This document shows positions 45,351 to 58,300 of a DNA stretch of 64,000 bases, piece after piece. Where the stretch lies: the NCBI RefSeq assembly GCF_001613385.1, contig NZ_BDCG01000002.1:124001-188000 (forward strand). The letters run 5' to 3'. Both the position numbers and the translations under genes were made by a program. The notes below the pieces were generated by a model. That model had not been told where the DNA came from and did no database searches. It worked only from the letters and a program-made list of their open reading frames with translations. The DNA comes from Nocardia flavorosea NBRC 108225. GTDB lineage: Bacteria > Actinomycetota > Actinomycetes > Mycobacteriales > Mycobacteriaceae. How positions within the stretch are numbered: position 1 is the first letter of the stretch; the number at the start of each line of letters is the position of its first letter.

Positions 45351-46058
45351 ATGCCTGTTGTGCAATACCATCGCGAACGGTTTTCCGTGTCCGCGCATCC
45401 GGTCTTCCGGCAGCACACTGCCGTGAGGCACCCTACGGGAGACGACGACCGCGCAGAGGCCATCTCCCTTCCCAGTCCCAGCGCACTACTGTGCGCCATG
45501 GCCGGGCAGCATCTCGAAGGTCCGCTCTGCGTACTTGCCTACCAGCTGGTCGAAATCCATCGGCGGCGGCTGATCCGTCCGGATTCCGACGAGAATCTAC
45601 TGGCCCTGCGAATACCGGTACTGGCCCGCATAGATGCTCTGACGCCGAAGTCGCCGGCCCCCTCGCCCGCCGGCCGCCCGTACGAGCAAGGGCTCGCCCT
45701 GCTCGTCGACCAGTTGACCTGGGCCGCCGCGCAAGCGTTCGACCTACTGTTACGTGACGATATCGGTGGCGAACGGGTCCACCGCGCGTGGACCCGTCTG
45801 GCCGAGCTGGAACTCGAGTACGCCGATTTGTACCGCGATCTCCAGGAAGGCCGTCGCTACCTGCCGACCGGCATAGTGCACGCGGAGATCTCCGGCGACT
45901 TGGTGTCGGAAATCATGCGTTCCTTGTCGTCTCCGGGTCTGGTCGACCCACCGACACCCGTGCTTCGCACCGCGGTAAGCGGACCCCATCGCGGACCGGG
46001 GTCGGCGGCGGATGATTCGGATACCTCCTCCGTTGTCCAACAGACTCCTGGAGGTTAG
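45351..46058 (+). CDS. DUF4254-type protein, copy 2
   Basis: A 235-residue paralogue of the protein at 43074, with the same core (ALLCAMAGQHLEGPLCVLAYQLVEIHRRRLIRP, IGGERVHRAWTRLAELELEYADLYRDL) and about 35 extra residues at the C-terminus, rich in Ser, Pro and Gly. ATG 45351 is preferred because similarity to copy 1 starts there. It is convergent with the giant gene, 264 bases apart; that gap shows no gene. Function unknown; keeping one copy beside each copy of the giant gene's end suggests a link. Confidence 0.75.
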   Translation: MPVVQYHRERFSVSAHPVFRQHTAVRHPTGDDDRAEAISLPSPSALLCAMAGQHLEGPLCVLAYQLVEIHRRRLIRPDSDENLLALRIPVLARIDALTPKSPAPSPAGRPYEQGLALLVDQLTWAAAQAFDLLLRDDIGGERVHRAWTRLAELELEYADLYRDLQEGRRYLPTGIVHAEISGDLVSEIMRSLSSPGLVDPPTPVLRTAVSGPHRGPGSAADDSDTSSVVQQTPGG

Positions 46059-46322
46059 TACTGCAACGGCCCTGGGCTGAGCGGTACTGGCGAATCCGAA
46101 GAGTGGCGTCGGCAAGCCCGCCTGGGCCACTGCCGACACCAAGGCCACCCACGCACCTGACCACCGAGTGTCGTTGCAGGTATCAGACGCCAGTCAGCAT
46201 TTCGATCAGGCCCCCAGGAGAGTCGGGCACCTCTCTTCGGGAGCTGGTGACCGCCTCTCCGCCTTTACGGACAAAATCCAGGAATCGCGGAGGAACTTCC
46301 GCAGTCCGTGCGGCGGCCGCGA

Positions 46323-49300
46323 TTACATCGGACTGACGGACGGGATTTCGTCGCGATCGGGGTCCAGGCCCCAGATCAGTTTCGGCGGCTGCCCGGGCAT
46401 CAGCAGCAGGACCGGAACTCCGCCTTCCTTGTGCTCGTCGATCAGCGATGGTTTCGCCCATCGGTGTTCAGGATGCCATATCTGTAATTGGGCTACGGCG
46501 CCGTGTTCGAAGCGGCTTCCGGGCTGCTCGATGAAGTAGCCGATATGGGCTTCGTAGTCGGCCCGGTCGACCTCCAGTGACCCATCCGGCCGGTGAACGG
46601 CGTAGATATCGTAATCCGTGCTCACGGGCCGCCACCTGCTATCGGCACCGCGCAGATATATCGCACCGGTCGCGTCGACCCGGGTGTCCTCGCTGTGCGC
46701 CATTTCGGGAAGGATCTCGTGATATTCCCGCAGCCGGTACTCGAATCTGGCAATCAACCGCTGCCATACCCGGTCCCATTCCTCATCGGTCACCCCCTCT
46801 GGTTTTCCGGGGCGGGCCGGCATCACCGGCTCGAAGATTCCCGCCAAACCCAGATTCCGCGGGTCCGCGCCGAGAACGAGATCGAGCTCGGTGACGGTTT
46901 TGACGGACCGTCCGAGAATGAATCTCGGTTTGGGCAATGCCACACCGGATCGCACCCAGCGCACACCGTGCGGGCTGGGCAATCGAATCGACAAGCCACA
47001 ACCGCGACGATCGACCTGCTGCTGGATCTGCCGTAGTTCGTCGGCTGGGATATTGGCCAGCTCCCCGGCCTGTTCGACGGTGAGTTCCTCGCCGACCGGA
47101 TAGTCCAGGGACCGGGAGGCGCGGGTGAGCACCTCGGCGACCAGGTCATCGGTCACCGTGTCGAAATCCTCTGCCGAGGCCGATTCCCGGGGCGCTGTGG
47201 TGGTACCGGACCGGTCGATCAATGTGGTGACGAAGGCGGTAGCGGCCGATCGTTCGAGCTGCTCCACGACCGAGTCCGGCATATCCATCATCGTCGCGGT
47301 CTCCTTGACCGACAGCCCATAGAACATTCTCAGCAGCAGGACATCGCGCAGCGCGAACTTGTCGGTGAATTCGTCCAGGCATTCCCGCAAGCCGGCATCG
47401 GCCGCCTGGTGCACCCGCAGTGCGCCGACGTCTTCCGGGCCGGCCCCGGCCGTGGCGAGATACCGATCGACCACCCTCTCGCGCAACCGGATAAAGCCCT
47501 GATGGTCCCGAACCGTCCGGACCGCAATACCACCCAGCCACCCGCTGAAGGTATCGCCGTCGTGTATCAACCCGAGTTCTCGCTGCGCAGCCGAGCGGAT
47601 TTCGCCGACGAGCCGATCCTCCCGCAGCGGATCGGCCGGCAGGTTGTCCGCGGCCGACGTCCAAGCATGGACATAGTCGGCGACCTGCCGAACCACCGCA
47701 TTCCACAAGCTCTCGAACGCGTCCACGTCACCGCTTCGTGCTCGGGCCAGCAGGCCGGATTCAGCCGGCAGCCCGGTATCGAACCCGGTCTCCCACGGGT
47801 CGCCAGGGTCGAGTCCGGTGGCCGTAGGCGTCGGGAACTCGACCGGCGGAAGTTCGGCCGCCCCCTCGGTGACGACCCGCAATACCCGGTCGAGAATTCT
47901 CCCGGCGTGGCGCTGAATCCGCCGTACCGCGTCACGATGGGGAGTTTCCAGATAGTGGGCCACCCGGTCGGCCCCCAGCGGGACCTGATCGAGAATTCCC
48001 CGTAATCCCAGTACCGCGGATATACGGTCGGGGTAGCCGGCCAGCACGATATCCCACTGGTGTTCGGTCATCCCCGCAACTGCCCGGACACGCGGATCCG
48101 GGGTCTCCGAACCACCGGCGGAGCGCAAGATCTCGACCATCCCCGCCCGATAGTTCAGGAAACTCCGGTATGTCCGCAGACGGTCGGCGATCAGCCGATC
48201 GAGCCATGCCAGGTCCGAGCCGCCGAAGTCTTCGCGTGTGACATCCTGCCGGGCCCGCGCGAAAACGTCGTGCACCAGCAATTCCACTTCGGCGCTCCCA
48301 TCGCCGGACTCGGGCCACAAATGCCTCGGCCAACCGCTCAGCGCCTGGCGCACCCGTTCGGTTGTCACCCGCCGCAACTCTGCCCAATCCGGGTGATCCG
48401 CCTCGGGAGCCTGGGGGGTCCTCGGCGGGTAAGCGGCGCCGAAATGCGGCACCCCGTGCCAATCGAATTCCAGGAGGAGCGGAAAAACCTGGTCGGGCCG
48501 CAACCCGGGCGCACCGGCCGGCGGCCGCGCCGGCCGGATCACGAGAACCGGGCGACCGCCCGGTGGCGCGAACCGGTCCATCTCCCTATCCCGCGCACGT
48601 GCCTCGGTATCGTTCAACGGCCACCAGTGGACGATGTCTCCGTGGGTGGCCAGCCCCCGTTCGACCAGCATATCCAGGCATTTCTTGACCAGAACGGCAT
48701 CGTCGACGGTCCGGCCGTCCGGATAGCAGATGTTGTACACGTCCACATCGACCCGCATCTGTCGCCGCTCGCCTTGGGGACCAAATGTGAATATCTCGCC
48801 CCGCGGGGCGATTTCGATGTCAGTGCGCGAGGTCGCGTCCGCCAGATCGGCGAGGCGCTGCGCCTTCAGTTCCTCCAGTATCTTCCTCTTCGACTCGCTG
48901 ATACGGCCGCTCGGCACCTCGGGTTCGTAGACCACTACCTTGCCCAGCGCCCAGCGCGGTGCACCGAGCTCCAAGTCGAGCAGCCCGATGCTCTTGTATT
49001 TCACGTGGCGCTCCTTGGGCGCGCCCTCCCCACTCCGCAAGACTTCGAGGCCGTCGGGGTTGGACGGGCACAAATGGATCTCGACGCCGAGTATGTCGGC
49101 CACCTCCTGATAGGCGTCCTGCATGCCGGTGGGAACGCCGTAGTGACTTTCGGCCGCGTGTGCAGTCAGTTGCCCGAGCGGCAAGACCCGGTGGGTGGTG
49201 CGATCGATAGTCTGGTCGATTCGCCGGGCTTCGGCCGATGCCAGTTCCTCCGCGGCTTTCGCCGACCGGGCACGTCGCAATGCTTCCTCGAATCCCGGCC

Positions 49301-52300
49301 AGGCGTCCCCAGTGATCGCGCCGTGCTCGATGATTTCGGTGCATCGCGCGATCGCCAAATCTATCGCCGAGCTTTCGATCAGTTGCCCATGTTCTGCGAT
49401 GTGCATTTGCCCGGCCACCGATTGGAGCGAATCGACTCTGATATCGCCGACCCGCTCCCGGAGCGAATTACGAATCCTGGCAGCCCATTGCACCGCCTCC
49501 GCATCCAACGGCTGCCCGAATACCTTGTCGACATCCGGTGATGCGAAATCCTCGATAAAACGGATATCTATGTCCTCGGTGAGAAAACTCCGGCCGGGAT
49601 CGGCGGGCAGGCAGACAGCACCGCAGATGTAATCGCCTACTGCTTTGAAATGTAATGACTTCCCGGTCAGCTCGGTGGGTTTGTCGAGGTTCGAAGTCAT
49701 TGCGCCCCAGCCGTCTTGGGAGAACCAGAGGGTACTGGTCGGAATGGCATCGAGATGGCCGGAGCGTCCGGTTCCCTGCCGGTTTTCAGGGGGTTCCGCG
49801 CTTTCCGATTCGACTTCGTATTCGTGAACCCGCGAGTACGCGACGAGCCGGGGGGCAAGACGAAGCGGGCGTGCCGAGGGAAATAGTTCGAAGGTCGCGT
49901 TCAAACTCCAGAAGTAGGCTTGGGTCCCGTTCGCGTACCAGTAGTGCCGCAGGCCGGCCGAATCGGGTCCGAGATGGTCGTCCACGAATCGGTTGTCGCC
50001 CGGGCCGTCCATGGGAACACCCTTGTCGTGCAGTTCCTGTTCCCTGGCGGTCAGTTGGTAGGGAGGCAGCAGCCGGCGCGATCGCATCCGGAGGGTGCGT
50101 AGCCGGTTTCGTTCCGGCTCCGGCAGCTCGCTCACCCGGGGCCAACCGCTCGGCGGCCGGACGAGACGGCGGATCACAGGATCGCACCCCGGTTCGAACG
50201 ACACCACGGTGAGCTGATCCCTGGCCTCCGCAAACGGTGGGTCCGCCTGGAGCCATGCCCCCCGCTGGATCAAGCCATGCCGCTGGTGCAGTGATATCAG
50301 TGTCCCCTGAAGCCGCCTGCGATCCGCAATCAACTCCTCGGGGTGGCCCGGCTCGTATACGCCCGCGAGTTCCAGCCGCCCGCGCAGTGGACGACGACGG
50401 CCCTCGATATCGGTACCGTGCAGAATATAGTCGTCGTCGAAATCGAGGTCTCCGCGCTCGGCGTAGATCTGCCATTCACGCATCCGCGACTCGTACCGGG
50501 CGGTCAGCAGCTTCGCCAGCGGCATGACATCCGGAGTGGCGAGAGTGCGAAGCCAATCCGGCAGCACCGGCCTGTACGGGCCGACCAGACCCAGGGTGTG
50601 CCAGGGCGCGCCGAGAAGATAATCCAGGATATCGCGCCTCGCGATCGAGATATCGGCCGGCGCGGGGTGGGTGATACCGGCCTCGATCCAATGCTGCCCC
50701 TCGGGACCGACGGGAATCGCCGTATCCGCGTCGATGCTGCATTCGATGGCAATGTGCAGCCCCACTTTTCCCACCTCGGCCGCGTACTGGAGCCGTTGCT
50801 GGTCGGCGACGGTGAGACCCCAGCGAGCCAGTTCCTCCGGCATCGGAGCGTGCGCCGCCTGCGAACAGGATTGCAGGTGTTTCACACGGTCCAGCAGGTC
50901 GTATGCGGCATCGACCCAATCCGGCGCCTCGAGATCCGAGTCGGCGCCGAACAGCAGCACATGCATTCGGGTCACCGCGTCCAGCTGTAACCGGGGCATA
51001 TCGTCCGGGTCGAATCCCAGTATCTCGGCGATCTCCCGCGGCTGCCGATGTTCGATCAGCCACCATCTCAGCAGTTCGGCGGCACCCTCGTCCTCGGCAG
51101 CCAGTTGGTGCCAGGCGTCCTGCCAATTCCTGACCGACGATCGCTGCGCGGCACGGCTGGGTGTTCGCAACGGAGCCTGCGCGACATCCCGGAACATCTG
51201 CAGCCGATGCGGCGGTACGACCGCACCGCCACTCAGTTCGGCGAACAGCCGCATGATCGCGGTCTCATAGACCGGCCACAGCGTATTCGGCTGTGCTCGG
51301 CTGTCATCGGTGACCAGCGCCATCAACAGATCCATAGCGTCCGGATCCGAGCCCAGGACCCGGTTTTCGATGAACCGGCGCATCAGATCGGGGTAGTCCT
51401 CGATGGCCGCCCGGATAGCATCCGGTTCCCGCTGCGCCACGCCGCGCAATACCTGCTCCTGCGCGGCCACGTTCACAGCCGGCGTCCACTCGGCGAGCCG
51501 GTTGTGCAGGAGTAGGGCACCAGCTGTCGGCGGCCAGGTGGACCTATGCACAACTCCGGTCGTCGGCGACCACGTCTCCTCTTCGACTGTGTCTCGGATA
51601 TGTTCCGGCGATACCGCGCACACCAAGCGGGCGAGACTGTCCCGTACCTCTTTCGAAAGATGCCCGGTGGCAATCTCGAATGCGTGTGGATCGTGCCAGT
51701 GAGCGGCCCACACCTGGGCGGCGATGTCCAGTCCGGTGCGGCGGGCCCACTGCAGATTCGGATCATCATCTTCGACCCCCCGCGGATCCTCACCACGACT
51801 CAGTGGTCCGTCGATGTGGCGGTGCTCGACATTGGCCTCGAGGTACTCGCGCAACCACTGCACCGCTTTACGTTTGGCTGTCATCTCCGCATCGAGCAGA
51901 TCCCGCGCCCGGTCCAGGGCGGACCGGGGTGTCGCCGACTCCGGTTGCGCATGGGACGATGGATTTTCCCTGCGCGCCGACCCGTCGACCGGCCCCTCGT
52001 CCGCGGTAACGATCGGGTTTTCACCGCCTTCGAGCACCGGCGCATCCGTAGCCGCGGCTATCGATGCCCGGAGCTCGGGGCGTGCGTGCCCGTAGATCGT
52101 CTGATGGGTGTGGAGTTCCAACAGAGATTTCTTCGCTGCTTCGACCCGCGCAGCCCACGGCGCGGAATCGCCCGCCACCGGAGTGCTCCGGATCACTGCT
52201 TCCAGAACAGACCCGCTCAGGCCCATAACCGGTCCGATCGCATTTTGATGCAGTCGCCGGCCGAGAGAATTCAGCACGAACTCCGAAAGCGGATCCAGAA

Positions 52301-55300
52301 AATCGATACGGCGTACCCCGGTCGCAAGAGCCCAGAATTCGGAAACGGCGAAATACCGGCTCCCGCTCGAATCGAATACCAGCCTGCCACGTGGGGAAGA
52401 AACCGCCCAGCCGCGCACCCCCAGCAGGTAGTCCAGGATCACCACGCGATCGCGCCGAATTGCGGCTTCCGAGACCGACGGCGCGGACAGACCCTCCCGC
52501 GGAATCGAAGTGAACTGCATCAGAACACCCCATTCGCGCCGGAACCTGTTGTAGTAGAAGGTCCTCATCGGGGTGACTTCGAACCCGAGCTTTCGATCGA
52601 GCCGGTAATACGCCACCGCCATGGCAGGACCCATACCCTCGGCATCGCCGGGGTCATCGACCACCAGCGGGTGCCAGACATACGTTCGATCCGCGTCATC
52701 GGCGAACCACAGAATGTCCCACTCACCCGGCAACCCGTCCGCCGGCACCGACCGGACCGGACCGCGAAGACGGTGGAATGCCAATTCTTCCTCCGTCCAC
52801 GGCTGCTCGGGCAGCAGCTCGGGTGCAGACCGGCCGGCGGGACGCCACTGGATGATCAGCTGGTGCATCCGGGCCACTGCCCGGCGTTGCAGGTCTTGGA
52901 TACTGGATAACGGCAGACCACAGGTGCGGGCGAGCTCCCGTGGCAGTTTGCCTGCCATCAGCCATTGCTCGAGAACAGCTGCCGCGTCGGGGTCTTCGGT
53001 GGTCAGTGCCTCCAGACAATCCGACCAGATGAAGGGTTCACTACTGGAGTATCCAACGACCTCATCCCAGACCCCCGTGTCTTCAGGCTCCGGCACAGCA
53101 CTGCCACCGAGTTCGGCGTACAGGCGATACCAGGGGTTGTTCCAGGGCGTACTCAGATGACCACCCGTCGGTGAAATATTCTGCGTATCACTTCGGATCC
53201 ACTCCTGTAGTGGTTCCCGGCTGTCAGGTGGCGATCCGGATACGACGGTCATCATTTCGTCCGCCCCGGCCTCGGCGACCACCCGCGCGAGTACACTGCG
53301 CTGGAAATAGTCGTCGGTAGACCCTCCGGCCGGATTGGGGCGCGCTACAAGCACCATGCCTATGAGATCGGTAACCGCCAGCAGGACCGTGGACTCGATC
53401 TCCTTGGTGGATCCGTCACTGTCGAGCCAGTTCAGCAGGCATTCTCGATGTTCGCGCGACAGCAGCCCGGCGACACAGCGAATGCTGTCCCGTTGCCGCG
53501 CATAGATACTTCGCAGATGGCCCGGATGGAATTCACCGTCTTTGACCTGCCAGGCGCGTATGGCGAATGCGAGGGAGCTGAGCGACTCGCGCAGGTTGAT
53601 TGCTTCCCGTTCCAGTACGGCGCCTACACGTTCGATTGCCGCGCCGCGGTCCACCGCGCCGACGTCGTCGGCATGGTTCGGTGCCGGCGTTTCTCCCGTG
53701 GAATTCCCGGGTTTCGCGCCCCTGCGCTCGTGCGGGCGCCCTGAACGGTCGCCGCCATTGGTGTCGCCACCCGCCATCGTGAACGACATCGGCGGCGCCA
53801 TGCCACGAGACATCGCGAATCCGTACGCTGCCTGAGGCGAGATCCGGCCTTCACGCAGGGCCGTCTCGAGCGGCGACGTCGTCGGTATTTCGGCGGCGGC
53901 CGATTTCCCAGCGGCGTCGGCTTCCGTTCGACCGCCCTGGTTCCGCGCGGCGGAATCGTCCTTCCGCGCGGTGGCGTCGGCGTTTTCCGTCTCGACGGTC
54001 CACGGCGCAGAGGGAGCTGGTTCCGTCCCATTCTGCAGCTGTGCCCGCTGGGCCAATGCGGCGACCAGCTTGCGCAGGCCGTATGCGCGTGCCTCATCGA
54101 CGTCGCTTTCGGTGACCGTCAGCCGCCCGCCCGTGGTCCGCAGCAGGGCCCGTGTCGCTTCGGCGGCGATCTCTGCGGCCGGTACTTCGAGGCCGAATAG
54201 TCTGAGGAGCGATTTCCCGTCGAAGACCCACCGAGTACCTGTATCGAGGTCGCGCAGCGCGGCCAGCAAGTCGGAATCCGTGGCATTCCGGAGCAGTTCG
54301 GCTCGGAGGTCATCGTCGGCCGCACCGACCACGGACCGGAAATCGGTGACGATTCGCTGCCGGAACCCCTGCCACGCCGATGCCGCGTGCTCCGGGAGAC
54401 AATGCAGGTAGTCCAGCAAAGTGGCGCCCGGATCATACAGAGTCGGCAGGTCGCCGACAGACAGTGCCTGCTCCGGCCGTGGACTCGGTATCCGGACGAC
54501 CCGGCCGCCCGGCAGGACGACCACCATCCATCTGTCCTTGGCGAGCAATCCGCTCCGCTTCGCCGTCTCGGAATCGCTGCGCGTATCCCACTGCCCGCGG
54601 AATCCGTGCTGCACTATGCCGAGCAGATACAGGGCCAGGACAAGGAAATGGTAGAAATCCGGATCATCGACCAGCGATTCAGAATTGAATTCTGGCACCG
54701 TCGGCGGCGAATCGAAGGAGAATTCCCACTCCAACGGGAATTCCCGCTCTTCCGCCGGTGAATCGGCAGAGAACGCCCCCTCGTTGCGTCTGGTGGATAA
54801 ATCTCCACCCGCCGACACACCAGCGCTGCCCCATTGGATCACCATACCGTCCAGGTCGGTGATGATCGGCTGCAGTTCACCGTTCGAGTCTCGGATATAG
54901 AGGACCCCGTCGATCCCGATCGTTACGTCTACCCACACATCCGGCGGTTCGTGCAGCCATTCGTCCCATTCCCGCAACCGTCTTTCGAACCGTTCGCGTA
55001 CCGCTTGTCGGCTGCCGGGCGGCAGGCGATCGGAAAGCCATTCGGGTAGCCGAGGCCGATAGATGCCGAGTTTGCCGAGATTCCTCCGGTCCGCACCCAG
55101 TATCCAATCGAGCTCGTCCAGTCCCTTCATTGCCAGCCACGCCGGTTTCGGTACCCCCCCGGTATGGGTGCGCAACGGCACCCCGGCCGGATTGGCCTCG
55201 CAGAAACCGATCAGCACGTTGAATATTTCGGCCACAGTCCCGGCCACCTGCTGTTCGGTAGCAGTGATACCGGAAAACGCCTCCGCTTCCGCGGTGGTGA

Positions 55301-58300
55301 GCGCGGAACCGATGTCCCGGTATACTCTCCGGGAATATCGGGCCAGCGAATCGATTATCTCGTCGTGCTCCGCCGGTGTGCGCCCGCAACAAAAATCAGG
55401 GGGATACCGCGAATCAATCTCCTCGGCGGCGATCACCACACCCGCGCCGGGAGTGGCTGGTACCCAGGCCAGGGATGCGCCGAAGTACTGTCCGGGATCG
55501 GCGTCCGATGGATATTCCGTCACCGGGTGTAGCAGCCTGCCCTCTACGGCGCACAACGCGAGCACGGGCCCCGCTTCCAAGCGCCTCGGGCCCTCGGGCA
55601 CGCCGAGCTGGCGGTCCGAAAACGATACGCCGGCACGGTCCACTGTCACCAGGACCGGGAACTGCTCCGGGCTTCCGCCCGGGGAAACAACGAGCGCACA
55701 GGCCGGCAGGTCGGCAGGTCGCCCGGCTCGGGACAGGGCGTCGACCATATCGCCGACCGATTCGTACCGCCGCCACCTGCCCCCGGTGAGGATTTCGAGG
55801 TCCTCGGCGGAAACCCCGATCGCGGTGGGTTCACGGCCGAACCGCAGATCCCGGCCGATACGCTCACCGAATTTCGCCACGATCAGCGGTAGCAGGAATC
55901 GCCGGGGCACCAGCGGAACCGGCCCCTGATTCTCGTCCGGCATTTCACCATCGGTCGCCGTGCCCGGACCCGATACCGAGCGAACGGCCGAGAGTTTCCG
56001 GGCGCCGGTCGATTGCCACGGAGCCGCCCTCGTATCGAATCGGTGCGCGATGATCAGGCCCACATCCGCCGGGCCCGGTTCCGGGATCTCGACAACCTTT
56101 TCCCCGCTGACTCCTCGTCCCAGGCCCGGCGTGCCGAGATATATTGCTGCCGAATAGCTTTCGGGAGCAAGTTCCTCCAGGAGTTGCCGCGCGACCTCCA
56201 TACCCCGGACCTGTTTGCCTGCGGCGAGTAGATAGTTGGCCGGGGACTGCCCGACCGCGCGCCGCGCCGCGTTATGTTCCAAGAGATCCTTGATCAAGAA
56301 CTTCGCAGTTGATCCACGACGTCTGACAGTGGAATGTCGATTCGGTTCCAGCTCCCACCACACGATCGTTGCGAACCGCCCGCCCGGTCCGAAGACAATC
56401 GGCCGGTCTGCCGGTCTTGCGGCATTCGCCGTCGCACGATTGTGCGCAGTCGCATATTTTAGTGCCTGAAGCGAATGCATGTCCGGCTCCGGCCGAAACC
56501 ATGTGAGGTTGTCCGCGTCAAGGGGACCGGCCTGGACCAAGATCCGCGGGCAAGGGCCGTCCAGTACACATTTGACAACGCCCAGTTCGCCGCCGAACCA
56601 CCCGGGGAAATCGGCGGCGGACGTCACCAGAGTCGACCACAGTCGCAGATCCATCCGCTGTGCCGACCGTTCCTTGGGCGCCCATAGACCCGCCTTGGCC
56701 GGCCCCTCCGCAGCTACTCGACCGAGTGTGGTCTTATTCCGCGCACGCCGCAGATCCTCTGAGATTCCCGGCAAGTTGCCGACCGCCCACGCGCGGGTTT
56801 CGCCGAGCAGCGCCCGTTCGGTGGAATCGAGGCGACGCCACCATTTCCGCACTGCCGCGGTCACCACCCGCGCCCCCGGGTTCGACGCAGCACCGAACAC
56901 GAGGTCTTTCACGGTGATTCCGGCGGGCAGTTTTTCGGCCAGCCTGTTCAGAAGTTCGTCGGGGTCCGGACCGGCGCCCGACAGGCGCTCTTCCGATTCA
57001 GCTCCGACACCGTCGCCGGACATTGTGCGAGCGGTTGTCGTCTGTGCGGTACCCGATCGCATGGGGAATACCGCCGGGCCCCGAGCTCGGTAGGACTCCC
57101 CGTCGCTCTTGTCCCCGGCGGCAAGTAGCGGTGAATCCTGTCCGGAACAGAAACGCCATCCGGGAGGCACGATTGATCGGTGCATGCTCAGCGTATGGAG
57201 TGGACCGTGCCGGTCATAGACGATCGCGAACACCGGGTCGCCGTCGTAGAATTCGGTACCCCGCAGGCCGCGCAACATTCTCTCTCGCGGCGCCTTGAAC
57301 AACACTTCCTTGCCGCGAACGGCGAGAACCGACGGCCCACGTCGCTGCTCCGAATCGGCGCCGGGAACCAGCGCCGCCGCGTCATTGCCCAATCGTTCCA
57401 GAGTATCCGCGAGATCGCTCAGCGAGCGGAACCGCCGCAACCGCCCGGCCAGAACCTGCTCGAGGACGTCGCCGGGCACCCCCTCCGGTCCGGGTTCGAC
57501 GAAGAATCGGAGATCCCGGCCGACGCAGCAGGCGAAATCGTTGACCGCAATCGCCAGCAGCTCCCACTCCGTCACTGCGCGTTCACCGGATTCGGGCTCC
57601 CATACCGGCGTTCCCAGTTCTTCCCCGTATGTGGCGAGGTAGTGCTTACCGAACGCGGTCGGTAGAACCCGGGCGATCGGCATTGCCGGGTTCAGCGCAG
57701 GGTACAGCAACCAGTCCTCCGGTTCCGTCCGCCAGGAAAGTTCCGCCTCGGTGATCTCGTCGTACCGCCCCGTTATGATCCGGACGAAGTTCGCCAACGC
57801 CGGAGTCCGCGGCTGTACGTACATGCCATCGTCGTCGAAGCAGTGCGATGCCGGGAAGATGATCCGATGTCCACCGCTCTGTCTTTCCCGGTCCGGGGCG
57901 GCGAAATAGGCCTTTGCCGAGTTCTCCAGCAGGGCGGTCGTTTCGAGAGCGAGATCTGGCGCGAGGTACACCGTGCTGACCGATCGCGCGGCGGGTGAGC
58001 GATCGAGTTGCCGGCGTGCCTGTGCCACCACCCAGTTCCGGCGGCGCTCGCCGAACAGTGTGATATAGGCCGGAGCCGTGGTGGCAGACCCACTGATTCT
58101 TCGCACAGAATCGGTGGTGGCGACCTGCCAGGCCAGCATCGCGGCATCGTGCAGATGTGGCGGTCGGAGAAATCGCACCGGCTCGTACGACACGACCGCT
58201 CCCGCGGTGGGGTCGGAAACGAGCGGGTACCGCCGTCCTTCCGGAAGCGTTGCCCACAATGTCGCCCTGGTGAGAGCCGCAGCCCGGCCCAGGGTATCGC

